From positions 1-64,000 of the forward strand of contig CATLPD010000003.1 in NCBI GenBank assembly GCA_950054485.1: 64,000 nucleotides of DNA. The letters run 5' to 3'. Under the pieces are notes generated by a model. That model ran no database searches and was not told the DNA's origin. It saw only the letters and a list, made by a program, of their open reading frames with translations. Within the stretch, counting starts at the first letter, position 1; the number at the start of each line of letters is the position of its first letter. This stretch comes from an uncultured Alphaproteobacteria bacterium (GTDB lineage Bacteria; Pseudomonadota; Alphaproteobacteria; Micavibrionales; CSBR16-224). Shown piece by piece: positions 25,637 through 33,397 of the stretch. The position numbers were made by a program, and so were the translations under genes.

Positions 25637-26320
25637 ATGTCCCAGACACATCCACTTATGCCGAAAGCAACAGCTGTATGGCTGATAGATAACACAGTTT
25701 TGACATTTGACCAGATCGCTGAATTTTGCGGTTTGCACGCGCTGGAAGTCCAAGCGTTGGCCGATGGTGATGTCGGCAGCCGTATTCAGGGATCAAACCC
25801 GATTACATTTAACGAGCTGACAGCTGAAGAAATCAAACGCTGCGAAGAAGATACAGGCGCACGACTGATCATCAAAAAGAACGACTTGCCAAAGCCGAAG
25901 AAACGTTCGAAAGGTCCAAAATATACGCCGATTTCAAAGCGTGGCGACAAGCCGGATGCGATTGCATTCCTGCTTAAAAACCACCCTGAATTGACGGACG
26001 CGCAAATCGTCAAGCTGGTCGGAACAACAAAGAATACGATTAATGCTGTACGCGATCGTACGCATGCGAATGCACAGAACATTAAACCAAAAGACCCTGT
26101 AACTTTGGGCCTGTGTTCACAAACCGAACTGAACGCGATTGTCGAAAAAGCACAGAAAAAAGCAGGAACATATAAAGAGCCGTCGTCAACAGTTGACGGA
26201 ACAGAGCCTATGGCCGAAAGCACCATTGAAGCCGCGCAGCCAAAAGAAAGCGAAGCGCCGATGGATGCCGGTATGGAAGCATTGGCAGCAGAAGCTGCAA
26301 AATTCCAGAGCCAAAAGTAA
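25637..26320 (+). CDS. trcR: Cell-cycle transcriptional regulator TrcR (DUF1013)
   Basis: A 227-residue protein matching the alphaproteobacterial DUF1013 family. It starts with LMPKATAVWLIDNTVLTFDQIA, has FCGLHALEVQALADG, and a central segment DAIAFLLKNHPELTDAQIVKLVGTT that reads as a helix-turn-helix. TrcR is a regulator described in Caulobacter-type cell-cycle networks; its direct targets here are unknown. An Ala/Glu-rich tail of about 50 residues follows the conserved part. AAGGAG precedes the ATG and a strong terminator follows. Confidence 0.88.
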   Translation: MSQTHPLMPKATAVWLIDNTVLTFDQIAEFCGLHALEVQALADGDVGSRIQGSNPITFNELTAEEIKRCEEDTGARLIIKKNDLPKPKKRSKGPKYTPISKRGDKPDAIAFLLKNHPELTDAQIVKLVGTTKNTINAVRDRTHANAQNIKPKDPVTLGLCSQTELNAIVEKAQKKAGTYKEPSSTVDGTEPMAESTIEAAQPKESEAPMDAGMEALAAEAAKFQSQK

Positions 26321-26337
26321 TACGGCTCAACAGAATG

Positions 26338-26370
26338 AAAAAAAGCCCGGCCGCTAAGCCGGGCTTTTTA
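26338..26370 (+). terminator. Rho-independent terminator after trcR
   Basis: GCCCGGC and GCCGGGC pair around a CGCTAA loop, flanked by an A-run and a T-run, so it may work in both directions. Confidence 0.92.
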
Positions 26371-26428
26371 TTTTTGATAGAGAAGACATGAAACTTTTAC
26401 CGCAAGTTTCCAGCGTATTCCTGAATTT

Positions 26429-26602
26429 CTAGGCCACGCGCCTGCGTAGCGATTCCATTTCATCCCGAATTTTGAGTTTTTCCCTTTTCATCTCTTTAAT
26501 TCTGTCAACGTCCATTGAAGGTTTCAGCACTTCGGCATGAATTCTATCCTCTAATTCGTGGTGGCGATCTTCAAGTGAACGTAGTCGATTATCAAAGCTC
26601 AT
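26429..26602 (-). CDS. YdcH-family (DUF465) small coiled-coil protein
   Basis: A 57-residue charged helical protein with the DUF465 pattern: MSFDNRLRSLEDRHHELEDRI, then PSMDVDRIKEMKREKLKIRDEM. Such proteins are short antiparallel helices of unknown function. The ATG at 26602 has a well-placed AAGGAG, which rules out the 12-residue extension starting at 26638. It is a single gene convergent with trcR. Confidence 0.85.
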   Translation of the reverse strand: MSFDNRLRSLEDRHHELEDRIHAEVLKPSMDVDRIKEMKREKLKIRDEMESLRRRVA

Positions 26603-26708
26603 GAATATGGCTCCTTTCAAGATATATAGTTTAGACACTGTGTATTTAACCAGTTTATCCCAAAATGGTTTTTAACCGGTTAACGTCATCCATGGATATA
26701 GATTTTTT

Positions 26709-27368
26709 TTACTGTAAAACCAGTTTCATATGATCCGGCAGTTCATTGTCGGAAAGCGGCGCAAATTGATTACTGTACGAGGATGGAAGGCGAAAATCCC
26801 ACCATTCTTGCGGCAGGGCAACTAATTCACGTGCCTGCTCTTTTGCGGCTTGCAGCATTGCATCTTCCAGATACATACGGTTTTGCAAAATGTGATCAGG
26901 AAAGTCTTTATAGTGACGGGCGGAGGGGTTCGTCTCAGGGTCTTCACTGAAATAATCAAAAGATGTGCCCATATCAACCAGATCACCGTTTTTATCGATC
27001 AGGACAATATCTATGGCCATACCGCGGGGGTGTCCGCCTTCACCTGCGCGGGCCAGCATTTCACCGACCCAATGCGGGTTGGCGCGGACGATATCTGTAT
27101 TGTTCATTTTTTCCTGTGCTTCGATCGGGCGCAGGCAGTCCTTAATTTCAAAATAATATCCGCTGTTTCTGTAGCAGATTTCAGCGGCCCGCATGGTGAT
27201 GTCAAATAAATCACGCTGGGCCCATAATCTGGCATCTGGTTTGTAAATCGCGGTTTTGAAAATATTGTCTGGATGATCCCCCATGGTATAGACCAGATCT
27301 ATTTTAACAGGTACGGATGCGGAATTTTCCGTTATTTCAACAAAATCATTGAGGTTAATTTTTTGCAT
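26709..27368 (-). CDS. VanX/DdpX-like D-alanyl-D-alanine dipeptidase with altered zinc site
   Basis: A 219-residue M15D-type protein. The first two zinc ligands are present in GGHPRGMAIDIVL (His113, Asp120). The conserved Arg is in DCLRPIEAQ, and MGTSFDYFSE matches the family. The usual EWWHF near the end reads EWWDF, so catalytic Glu188 is kept but the third zinc ligand His is Asp191. The product may therefore be altered, use a different metal geometry or be inactive. No signal peptide is seen, so it is probably cytoplasmic. It is divergent (44-base gap) from a peptide ABC importer operon, as ddpX is linked to ddpABCDF in E. coli, which suggests D,D-dipeptide use. Confidence 0.8.
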   Translation of the reverse strand: MQKINLNDFVEITENSASVPVKIDLVYTMGDHPDNIFKTAIYKPDARLWAQRDLFDITMRAAEICYRNSGYYFEIKDCLRPIEAQEKMNNTDIVRANPHWVGEMLARAGEGGHPRGMAIDIVLIDKNGDLVDMGTSFDYFSEDPETNPSARHYKDFPDHILQNRMYLEDAMLQAAKEQARELVALPQEWWDFRLPSSYSNQFAPLSDNELPDHMKLVLQ

Positions 27369-27412
27369 GATTGATCTTTTGCTAAATTTTCAAACTCCAT
27401 TACACTATAACA

Positions 27413-29083
27413 ATGAAAAAATTGGCCGTCTTCATAATTTGTCTATTTTTGTTTTTGCCGCGCACAGCTGCGGCAGAACAAACGCTTAGAATTGGTGTCA
27501 CGCAATATCCGTCAACTTTGCATCCGATGATTGATTCCATGTTGGCCAAGACATACGTAAACGCAATGGTGCGCAGGCCGCTGACCATTCACAACGCGGA
27601 CTGGCAGCCTGTCTGCATGCTCTGCACGGAATTGCCCAGTTTCGAAAATGGACGCGCGAAAAAAATCACGTTGGAAGATGGTACAAAAACAATTCGTGCG
27701 CGTTATACGCTTCAGCCTGATGCGATGTGGGGCGATGGCGTACCATTAACGACAGATGATATTATCTTTTCCTTGCAGGTCGGGCGGAACGAGCAAGTCG
27801 GTATTTCGAATTTTGAACTTTATGCAGAAGACATTATCGACATAAAAAAGATAGATAATAAAAATTTTGAAATTACATTCGACAAAGAAACCTGCGATTT
27901 TGCCGCCATCAATGATTTCAGTATTCTGCCCAAACATCTGGAGGAAGAGGTTTTTAACGCTGATCCGGCATCATACAAAAATACAAACCACTTCGATAGT
28001 GCGCCTTTGACGGGCGGTCTATATTATGGCCCCTATAAAATCAGCGAGGTTAAGCCCGGACAGGGCTTTACATTAACCCGAAATCCGACGTGGTGGGGGG
28101 AGGCGCCCGCCTTTGATACTGTAAAGATAACAGTCATCGAAAATTCAGGTGCGCTGACAGCGCAGTTGCTTTCGGGACAAATTGATATGATTGCGGGTGA
28201 ACTGGGCCTGACGCTCGATCAGGCATTGTCGTTTGAACGGCGCGTCAAAAAAACACGCCCCGGGCAATATAATATTATTTATAAACCGGGTTTGATTTAC
28301 GAACATATTGACATCAACCACGATAACCCTGATTTGAAAGATATAAATGTACGGCGCGCCCTTTTGATGGGTATTAATCGTTCAGGCATCAGTAATTTCC
28401 TTTTTGATGGCAAACAGCCGGTTGCAGATAGCAGCATAAACCCGCTGGATAGTATTTATGATCAAAATGTGAAACGCTATGATTATGATATAGCGGGCGC
28501 TTCAGAATTATTGGAAAAATCCGGGTGGCGTTTGGCAGAAGATGGATATCGTTATAATAAAGACGGCAAAAAACTGACAGTTGTGCAAATGACAACTGCG
28601 GGTAACAAGGCCCGCGAACTGGTGCAGCAGGCGATCCAGTCTGACTGGAAAAAAATTGGTGTTGATAGCCGTATTCAAAACCAGGCACCGCGCGTTTTGT
28701 TCGGTCAAACAACCCGCGAGCGAAAATTCGAGGATACGACAATGTATGCCTGGATGTCACCGCCGCGGAATATTCCGCGCACGACTTTGCATTCAACAAT
28801 GATCCCGTCCGAGGATAATAATTATTCGGGGCAGAATTACCCGGGATATAAAAACGGGCGCATGGATCAGATTCTGGATGATCTTGAGGTTGTCTGTGAA
28901 GAGAATAAAAACCGTGATCTGTGGTTTGAATTGCAAAACCTTTATGCGGAAGATCTGCCGGCATTGCCGTTGTTTTTCAGATCGGAAGTTTTTGTCTTGC
29001 CGAATTGGTTACAAGGGATTGTGCCGACGGGCCATCAATATCCGACCCCCTTTTGGATTGAAAACTGGAGTATTCAAAAATGA
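27413..29083 (+). CDS. Peptide ABC transporter substrate-binding protein (family 5)
   Basis: A 556-residue periplasmic binding protein. The signal peptide runs from MKKLAVFIICLFLFL to about AAA at residue 21. The SBP_bac_5 fold is shown by TLRIGVTQYPSTLHPMID at the N-terminus, YTLQPDAMWGDGVPLTTDDI, and VRRALLMGINRS. It delivers short peptides to the permeases encoded downstream. Its stop overlaps the next gene by four bases. Given the divergent D,D-dipeptidase gene the ligand may be a dipeptide or murein fragment, which is inference. Sequence TATAAC just before the ATG hints at a very short leader. Confidence 0.88.
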   Translation: MKKLAVFIICLFLFLPRTAAAEQTLRIGVTQYPSTLHPMIDSMLAKTYVNAMVRRPLTIHNADWQPVCMLCTELPSFENGRAKKITLEDGTKTIRARYTLQPDAMWGDGVPLTTDDIIFSLQVGRNEQVGISNFELYAEDIIDIKKIDNKNFEITFDKETCDFAAINDFSILPKHLEEEVFNADPASYKNTNHFDSAPLTGGLYYGPYKISEVKPGQGFTLTRNPTWWGEAPAFDTVKITVIENSGALTAQLLSGQIDMIAGELGLTLDQALSFERRVKKTRPGQYNIIYKPGLIYEHIDINHDNPDLKDINVRRALLMGINRSGISNFLFDGKQPVADSSINPLDSIYDQNVKRYDYDIAGASELLEKSGWRLAEDGYRYNKDGKKLTVVQMTTAGNKARELVQQAIQSDWKKIGVDSRIQNQAPRVLFGQTTRERKFEDTTMYAWMSPPRNIPRTTLHSTMIPSEDNNYSGQNYPGYKNGRMDQILDDLEVVCEENKNRDLWFELQNLYAEDLPALPLFFRSEVFVLPNWLQGIVPTGHQYPTPFWIENWSIQK

Positions 29084-29808
29084 GCCTATTGCCGCGCCGC
29101 GAAGACGGAAAGATAGATTATAAAAATATGTGGGAGGTTAAACTCCTGCGCGGTATTTTTATGTTTTTTATCTACCTGCTTTTATTTGTTTACACTACCG
29201 TTGGTGCGCAAAGTGCATGGACATGGATCCAACTGCGCTATCATGGTGGCGACTTTAAAATTGAAAATATTGACAAAGCAGCCGAGGCGCTAAGTTATGA
29301 CGAAGAACAACTTTTACTCACAGAGCTCCTGACAAAATACCCACCACAAGATATCGGGCAAATCACAGAGAAGCTGCAAGACCAAAGCGCGGAATTTCAC
29401 GCTACATATTTTTTTACGGTGGCTAATCGCTATTATAAAGCAGGAAATATCGACGAGGCCATTTTTTGGACGATGCTGGCTCGTTTTCGTCTACGTTATG
29501 ATGCTGTGCGTTGTCAACATGACGCCTCTGGTGATATATCAAAGTTTTTTGCGCTCATGTATACAGGCGCAGGTCTTCAGCAAGAAATTGCAGCCTTAAC
29601 ACCGCCCGAAACAAAGGCATATCTGCAAAGGGTTTTGGACTGGGATGCCGCCCATCCGCCTGAAAACTCACCGCGGTATTTCTGCAAATATGTTGGTGAT
29701 CTGGAGCGTGTCAAAAACGTAAACATCTCCCCGCGCGCGGATTGGCCCGCAATACGGCTTTTATTGCGCACTGCGGCGCAGGCGCATATCGAGGGTGACA
29801 ACGAATGA
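29080..29808 (+). CDS. Unknown membrane-anchored protein within the peptide transporter operon
   Basis: A 242-residue protein, not recognised. One membrane helix near residues 25-45 (LLRGIFMFFIYLLLFVYTT) follows a charged cytoplasmic start. The rest should lie in the periplasm. Residues about 105-145 (ATYFFTVANRYYKAGNIDE and AIFWTMLARFRLRYDA) have the look of one TPR/Sel1-like repeat. It overlaps both neighbours by four bases (ATGA), so all four genes of the operon are translationally coupled and its product is probably made in step with the transporter. Such an extra subunit is not part of standard Dpp/Opp systems. Confidence 0.75.
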   Translation: MSLLPRREDGKIDYKNMWEVKLLRGIFMFFIYLLLFVYTTVGAQSAWTWIQLRYHGGDFKIENIDKAAEALSYDEEQLLLTELLTKYPPQDIGQITEKLQDQSAEFHATYFFTVANRYYKAGNIDEAIFWTMLARFRLRYDAVRCQHDASGDISKFFALMYTGAGLQQEIAALTPPETKAYLQRVLDWDAAHPPENSPRYFCKYVGDLERVKNVNISPRADWPAIRLLLRTAAQAHIEGDNE

Positions 29809-30767
29809 CACTCTATCTTTTCAAAAGGTTTATACAGGCGCTTTTTGTTTTACTGGCAATGTCATTTGTCTGCTATATCCTGATCGGTTTGATGCCGGGT
29901 GACCCCATTGATATTATGTTGGCAGCAAACCCTGAAGCAACAGCCGAAGATGCTGCACGTCTTCGGGCGATATATGGCTTGGATCAGCCCCTTGTTACAC
30001 GTTATGGCCACTGGTTGGCTGCAGCCATGACAGGGGACTTTGGTTATAGCCGTTTATTCTCGCAGCCCGTATTCGATCTGATCTGGCCGCGTCTTTTAAA
30101 TACTTTCGTGCTGATGGTATCAGCGCTCTTGCTGGCTTTGCTGGTGGCCCTTCCGGCAGGAATATATGCCGCATATAAAAAAGACAGTCTGTCTGATCGC
30201 CTGATCAACGGATTTTGTTTTGCCGGTATCTCTATTCCATCATTCTGGCTGGCTTTGCTGTTGATCAGTTTTTTTGCCGTGACGCTGATGTGGTTGCCGG
30301 CTGGTGGCTTTGCTTTGGATGACGCATCATTATGGGTGCATATAAAATTTATGATTTTGCCGGTCCTGACCCTGGCGATGACATCGGTTGCGGCCTATAC
30401 CCGATATCTGCGTGCGTCGATGATAGAAAGCTTTCAAGGTGATTTTATCAGGACAGCACGGGCAAAGGGGTGCAGCGAGCGCCGTGTTATTCTACGTCAT
30501 GCTTTGCGTCCGGCGTTGGCACCCGTTGTCACCGTACTCTCCCTTGATTTCGGAACGCTGTTCGGCGGCGCGCTGATCGTCGAGACGATTTTTGCAAGGC
30601 CCGGAATGGGGAAGCTGATTTTTGATGCTATTTTGGGCAACGATTATAATCTTGCGATTTTGTCGCTGCTTGTCGTCACAATTATGATTTTGATCGGCAA
30701 CCTTTTGGCGGATTTGTCCTACAGCATCATAGACCCCCGTGTAAAAATTGCGGAGGGTAAAGAATGA
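29805..30767 (+). CDS. Peptide ABC transporter permease, DppB type
   Basis: A 320-residue inner-membrane permease with six predicted helices. It starts with the N-terminal helix typical of DppB/OppB (LYLFKRFIQALFVLLAMSFV), then LMPGDPIDIML and YGLDQPLVTRYGHWL. The EAA-type loop that contacts the ATPase is FIRTARAKGCSERRVILRHALRPA. The C-terminus ends in LLADLSYSIIDPRVK, as usual. It is coupled by four-base overlaps to the genes on both sides. Confidence 0.92.
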   Translation: MTLYLFKRFIQALFVLLAMSFVCYILIGLMPGDPIDIMLAANPEATAEDAARLRAIYGLDQPLVTRYGHWLAAAMTGDFGYSRLFSQPVFDLIWPRLLNTFVLMVSALLLALLVALPAGIYAAYKKDSLSDRLINGFCFAGISIPSFWLALLLISFFAVTLMWLPAGGFALDDASLWVHIKFMILPVLTLAMTSVAAYTRYLRASMIESFQGDFIRTARAKGCSERRVILRHALRPALAPVVTVLSLDFGTLFGGALIVETIFARPGMGKLIFDAILGNDYNLAILSLLVVTIMILIGNLLADLSYSIIDPRVKIAEGKE

Positions 30768-31636
30768 TACAAAAACGCCTCAATAAAACGGCAAGATGGA
30801 TGCTTTTTGTTTTATCTGCCCTGGCAGTCCTGTCATTCGCAGCGCCGATTTTTGAATCAATTTTAAAGGTATCGGCGACAGAGGTTGATATCTATGGACG
30901 CTTTGCCACGCCATCTTTGAAGCATTGGCTGGGCACGGACGAACTGGGCCGTGACGTTTTTGTGCGTTTGCTATATGGCGGGCAGATATCCCTGATTGTT
31001 GGGATGGTGACAGCCCTGACCGCCGCTGTGATCGGAACGGTTATCGGACTTGTCGCGGGTATGGGACGCGGCATAACAGATACAATACTTATGCGTATGA
31101 CCGATGGTGTGATTGCTTTGCCGTTACTGCCGCTGCTGATTATTCTTGCCGCGGTTGATTTATCAAAGCTGGGGCTGTCCGATCAAGCGCTGTCATCTGA
31201 ATATATCAGTTTGATCCGTATTGTCCTCATTCTAGCCCTTTTTGGATGGACGACAGTCGCTCGATTGGTGCGGGCCTCAACCCTTAGTGTACTGGAGAAT
31301 ACGTACATAACCGCCGCCTATGCCTTGGGTGTGCGGCGCTGGCGTATCCTGTTGCGTCATGTGTTGCCGAATGTGACAGCCCCTTTGATCGTTGCGACAA
31401 CCCTTTCAATCGGGAATGTAATTTTGCTGGAATCGGTTCTTAGCTTTCTGGGTCTTGGCATCCAACCGCCGGTCCCCAGTTGGGGCAACATGCTGACAAA
31501 TGCGCAGGACCTGATTTGGGATAACCCCGCGTTGGCCGTATATCCCGGCCTTGCGATTTTTATCACGGTTATTGCTTTCAATATGCTGGGCGACGCATTG
31601 CAGGATGCTTTCAATCCTCGCGAATATCAGAATTAG
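30764..31636 (+). CDS. Peptide ABC transporter permease, DppC type
   Basis: A 290-residue permease. It has the DppC/OppC signature HWLGTDELGRDVFVRLLYGGQISL, the EAA loop YITAAYALGVRRWRILLRHVLPN and the end GWFNMLGD-like region (FNMLGDALQDAFNPR). It pairs with the DppB-type protein to form the channel. It is the last gene of the four-gene unit. The expected ATPase genes (DppD/DppF type) do not follow, so energy must come from an ATPase encoded elsewhere. Confidence 0.92.
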   Translation: MIQKRLNKTARWMLFVLSALAVLSFAAPIFESILKVSATEVDIYGRFATPSLKHWLGTDELGRDVFVRLLYGGQISLIVGMVTALTAAVIGTVIGLVAGMGRGITDTILMRMTDGVIALPLLPLLIILAAVDLSKLGLSDQALSSEYISLIRIVLILALFGWTTVARLVRASTLSVLENTYITAAYALGVRRWRILLRHVLPNVTAPLIVATTLSIGNVILLESVLSFLGLGIQPPVPSWGNMLTNAQDLIWDNPALAVYPGLAIFITVIAFNMLGDALQDAFNPREYQN

Positions 31637-31707
31637 CCCGGGAACTCTAAGGTTATCGTAACGTACGTATAGTGTATTTTATAAATAAACTATATACGAG
31701 TTGGGAT

Positions 31708-32034
31708 ATGTATAATTTATCGGACCTTTTCTCTTGCTGTCACGAGCTTATCGAGAATGCGAATAAAAGCGCGAAAGAATTCGCCAATGACGATATGCAC
31801 GATTTATCAGACCTTTCGATTGAGGCTGCAAATGCATGCCGGTTGATTGTTAACAATGATGACCATAATATTTCCATGATGGCTGCCTTGAGTAACGGGG
31901 TTGAAATTTGTGAGAAATGTGCAGAAGAATGCGAGAAGCACCCGTCAATAAAATCTTTTAGGACAGCGATTGTTTGCCACAAATGTGCAAATATTGCGCG
32001 CAGTTTATATATGATGGGCAAGCGCGCAGCCTGA
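31708..32034 (+). CDS. Small Cys-rich four-helix protein, possible copper-binding (Csp/DUF326-like)
   Basis: A 108-residue helical protein with eight Cys at 10, 11, 44, 68, 71, 75, 90 and 93. The CEKCAEECEKH stretch and the later VCHKCA pair place Cys on helix faces, like the four-helix-bundle copper-storage proteins and DUF326 members that bind Cu(I) inside the bundle. No signal peptide is seen, as for cytosolic Csp3-type proteins. Function is inferred from pattern. I start at ATG 31708; the upstream start at 31672 adds residues with no family character. Confidence 0.7.
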   Translation: MYNLSDLFSCCHELIENANKSAKEFANDDMHDLSDLSIEAANACRLIVNNDDHNISMMAALSNGVEICEKCAEECEKHPSIKSFRTAIVCHKCANIARSLYMMGKRAA

Positions 32035-32104
32035 TTTTTATTGGCGTCTGGTTATAAAGCCCTTATGATTAATCTGAAGATAAACCAAGACTTCGGAAAC
32101 AATC

Positions 32105-33334
32105 ATGAGCATCATCACAATTATCAGTATTCTTGTCACATTCTGTGCGTTATTCGCCTATATCAATTATAGATTTATAAAATTGCCGACAACCATTGGC
32201 ATTATGATGATTGCGTTGGTGTTTTCTACAATTATATTATTCATGCCGACTTTTGGTTTTGATGTTTTACCGGCTGCCCAGAATTTACTTCAAACCATTG
32301 ATTTTTCAGAGGCTTTACTGCACGGCATGCTTAGCTTTTTATTATTTGCAGGTGCCTTGCATGTCGATTTGAATAAACTCAGCGAACAAAAATATATTGT
32401 TTCAACGCTGGCTTTTTTCGGAACATTGTTTTCAACATTTTTAATCGGTTACATAGCATATAAAGTCTTTCCACTATTGGGATTTGATATCCGTTTTATT
32501 GAAGCCCTTCTATTTGGCGCGCTGATATCGCCAACAGATCCAATCGCTGTCATGGCAATTTTGAAAAAGGCGGGTGTACCTAAAAGCCTTGAAATTAAAG
32601 TTGTCGGTGAATCCCTTTTTAATGACGGCATCGCTGTTGTCGTTTTTGTCGCCATCCTTGGTATTATCACAAAGGGTGATACCACAGCTTCCGAAGTGGC
32701 GCTGCTGTTCGTTGAAGAAGCTGTAGGCGGTGCGATTTTAGGTCTGGTCATGGGATATGGGGCCTTTTTGATGCTCCGCAGCGTTGATAATTACCAGGTT
32801 GAAATCCTGCTGACCCTGGCGCTGGTTATGGGGGGGTACGAACTGGCGACATTCCTTCATATGTCCGGCCCGATCGCTATGGTTGTAGCGGGCTTGCTGG
32901 TGGGTAATATCGGGCGCAGCCTTGCGATGTCAGAACATACCAAAGAAAACCTCGATAACTTTTGGGAATTGGTGGATGAATTCTTAAATGCCATTCTGTT
33001 CTTATTGATCGGTTTCGAGCTGTTAATTATACCTTTTGATCAATCAGCGTTGATGGCAGGTTTGATCATGATACCGGCATTGCTAATGGTGCGTTATACC
33101 GCTGTTTTTATTCCTGTAACAGCGCTGAAAAAAATCCGCACATTCAGCCCCGGGGCAATCAATATCCTGACATGGGGTGGATTGCGCGGGGGCATATCCG
33201 TTGCCTTGGTATTATCGCTACCGTCGGGAGAGTTACGTGATTTCTTACTGCTTGTCACCTATTGTATCGTGATGTTCTCTATTATCGTGCAGGGGTTAAG
33301 CATTGGAAAGCTGGCGAAGCGGTACAATAAATAG
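32105..33334 (+). CDS. CPA1-family Na+/H+ antiporter (NhaP-like)
   Basis: A 409-residue protein with about 12-13 membrane segments. The CPA1 ion-binding motifs are ALISPTDPIAVMAILKKAG and VGESLFNDGIAVVVFV; the ND pair marks an electroneutral exchanger. WGGLRGGISVALVLSLP is the usual C-terminal helix. No long cytoplasmic regulatory domain is present. It exchanges Na+ (or K+) for protons for pH or salt balance. It is a single gene. Confidence 0.9.
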   Translation: MSIITIISILVTFCALFAYINYRFIKLPTTIGIMMIALVFSTIILFMPTFGFDVLPAAQNLLQTIDFSEALLHGMLSFLLFAGALHVDLNKLSEQKYIVSTLAFFGTLFSTFLIGYIAYKVFPLLGFDIRFIEALLFGALISPTDPIAVMAILKKAGVPKSLEIKVVGESLFNDGIAVVVFVAILGIITKGDTTASEVALLFVEEAVGGAILGLVMGYGAFLMLRSVDNYQVEILLTLALVMGGYELATFLHMSGPIAMVVAGLLVGNIGRSLAMSEHTKENLDNFWELVDEFLNAILFLLIGFELLIIPFDQSALMAGLIMIPALLMVRYTAVFIPVTALKKIRTFSPGAINILTWGGLRGGISVALVLSLPSGELRDFLLLVTYCIVMFSIIVQGLSIGKLAKRYNK

Positions 33335-33397
33335 GGCTTTCAAATATTGTTAATATAAAAATGATATTCTGATTTTTGAAAAATCGGGAGAGGGCAT

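Noticed and set aside
28389-28964. A 191-codon minus-strand frame opposite the substrate-binding protein
   Set aside because: It is fully antisense to the SBP gene, with Tyr/His/Pro-rich composition typical of shadow frames.
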